Origin: Desulfobacteraceae bacterium
GTDB lineage: Bacteria > Desulfobacterota > DSM-4660 > Desulfatiglandales > Desulfatiglandaceae
Reading direction: 5' to 3'
Length of the DNA stretch: 7,260 nt
Assembly: GCA_030642205.1 (NCBI GenBank)
Contig: DAOWOF010000115.1
Coordinates: 1-7,260 of the forward strand
Part shown: in pieces, positions 6,790-7,260 of the stretch
Layout of the letters: the number at the start of each line of letters is the position of its first letter
Position numbering within the stretch: position 1 is the stretch's first letter
Made by a program: the position numbers and the translations under genes
The notes under the pieces: model-generated
What the model was told of the DNA's origin: nothing
Database searches by the model: none
Seen by the model: the letters and a program-made list of their open reading frames with translations, nothing else

Positions 6790-7260
6790 TTATTGGTCAA
6801 CTATAATTTTAGCATTATGAATAAAAAGTACGGAACCTTTTGCCCCTGCTATAATATATTTATCTTCTCCTAATCTTCCCACGCATTGAAACCAGTTCTG
6901 TTTCATGTAAAGTGGAGATTCAATTGTTTTCCAGGTAATGCCTCCATCACGTGTTTCATAAATGGCAGCAGTATCTCCTATTGCGATACCTTTACCGTCA
7001 TTCAAGATTACATTATATAAAGAATGAGTTACGCCTGTTGTAGTTTTCCAGGTTTTGCCCTTATCCTGTGAGATACATACGATGCCTTCCATTCCAACGG
7101 CTATTCCTCTGCCCTGTTGATCAAAAGCAATACTGAAAAATGTTTTGCCCCTTCCCAGATCTCGTCTTTCCCAGGTTTTGCCTCCATCAATAGTATGGAA
7201 CAGCACCCCTGTTTCAGCTGCCAGCCATCCTTCAAGATTGTCAATCATATCAATATCATA
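6790..7260 (-). CDS. YCF48-like Asp-box beta-propeller protein, 3' part
   Basis: This reading frame is open through the right edge, so the start and any signal peptide lie outside the window; the ATG at 7248 is probably internal because in-frame sense codons continue before it and the protein pattern is already under way. About 156 C-terminal residues are visible. They hold three regularly spaced Asp-box/BNR-type turns, TIDGGKTW, SQDKGKTW and TRDGGITW, roughly 42-43 residues apart, each in a repeat with a glycine-rich strand such as GIAVGMEG, GIAIGDTA and IIAGAKGS. This is the pattern of YCF48-like seven-bladed propellers (PF14870), named after a photosystem II assembly factor but widespread in non-phototrophs. 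Full-length relatives have around 330 residues, so about half is missing. In this gene neighbourhood the protein is expected to be exported and to act as a scaffold or assembly factor for the envelope system; that role is inferred. No enzyme function is implied by the repeats. Confidence 0.85.
   Translation of the reverse strand, partial: YDIDMIDNLEGWLAAETGVLFHTIDGGKTWERRDLGRGKTFFSIAFDQQGRGIAVGMEGIVCISQDKGKTWKTTTGVTHSLYNVILNDGKGIAIGDTAAIYETRDGGITWKTIESPLYMKQNWFQCVGRLGEDKYIIAGAKGSVLFIHNAKIIVDQ

Noticed and set aside
6790..7260. Photosystem II assembly role for the YCF48-like protein
   Set aside because: The name comes from phototrophs, but no photosynthesis gene is present and the family is common in non-phototrophs; the neighbours point to the cell envelope.

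Overview
The window reads as an AT-rich Gram-negative chromosome segment. The tell-tale genes encode an outer-membrane beta-barrel ending in an aromatic residue, two exported periplasmic proteins and an RND-type inner-membrane transporter. The families, their order and the base composition would fit Desulfobacterota (sulfate-reducer-like deltaproteobacteria). That placement is an inference from gene content and from recalled patterns, not from a marker gene.

All convincing genes lie on the minus strand, so transcription runs from right to left. In transcription order they are: (1) the 3' part of a YCF48-like Asp-box beta-propeller protein, cut by the right edge (6790-7260); (2) an RND/MMPL-family exporter of about 800 residues with 12 membrane segments (4099-6498); (3) a DUF1329 protein with a LolA-like fold and a signal peptide (2519-3871); (4) a DUF1302 outer-membrane protein (592-2220). 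Together they cover the inner membrane, periplasm and outer membrane. These four families are known to occur together in many proteobacteria, and the simplest reading is a trans-envelope system that moves a hydrophobic or lipid-like molecule. The substrate cannot be read from this window.

The genes are not packed like a tight operon. Gaps of 291, 227 and 298 bases separate them, and each gap contains structure. The gap after the YCF48-like gene holds a 14-bp inverted repeat bounded by TTAA that encloses a second, inner hairpin, and may be a tiny mobile element. The gap after the RND gene holds a long-range hairpin overlapping the stop codon and two 9-bp direct repeats. The gap before the DUF1302 gene holds a terminator-like hairpin and a 15-bp palindrome that looks like a TetR-type operator over a possible -35 box. 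An 11-mer is shared between the last two gaps in opposite orientation.

The left 591 bases are very AT-rich and hold no convincing gene. They contain a probable terminator for the DUF1302 gene, a low-confidence 29-codon small ORF and several small hairpins. No tRNA, rRNA, CRISPR array or intact insertion sequence was seen.
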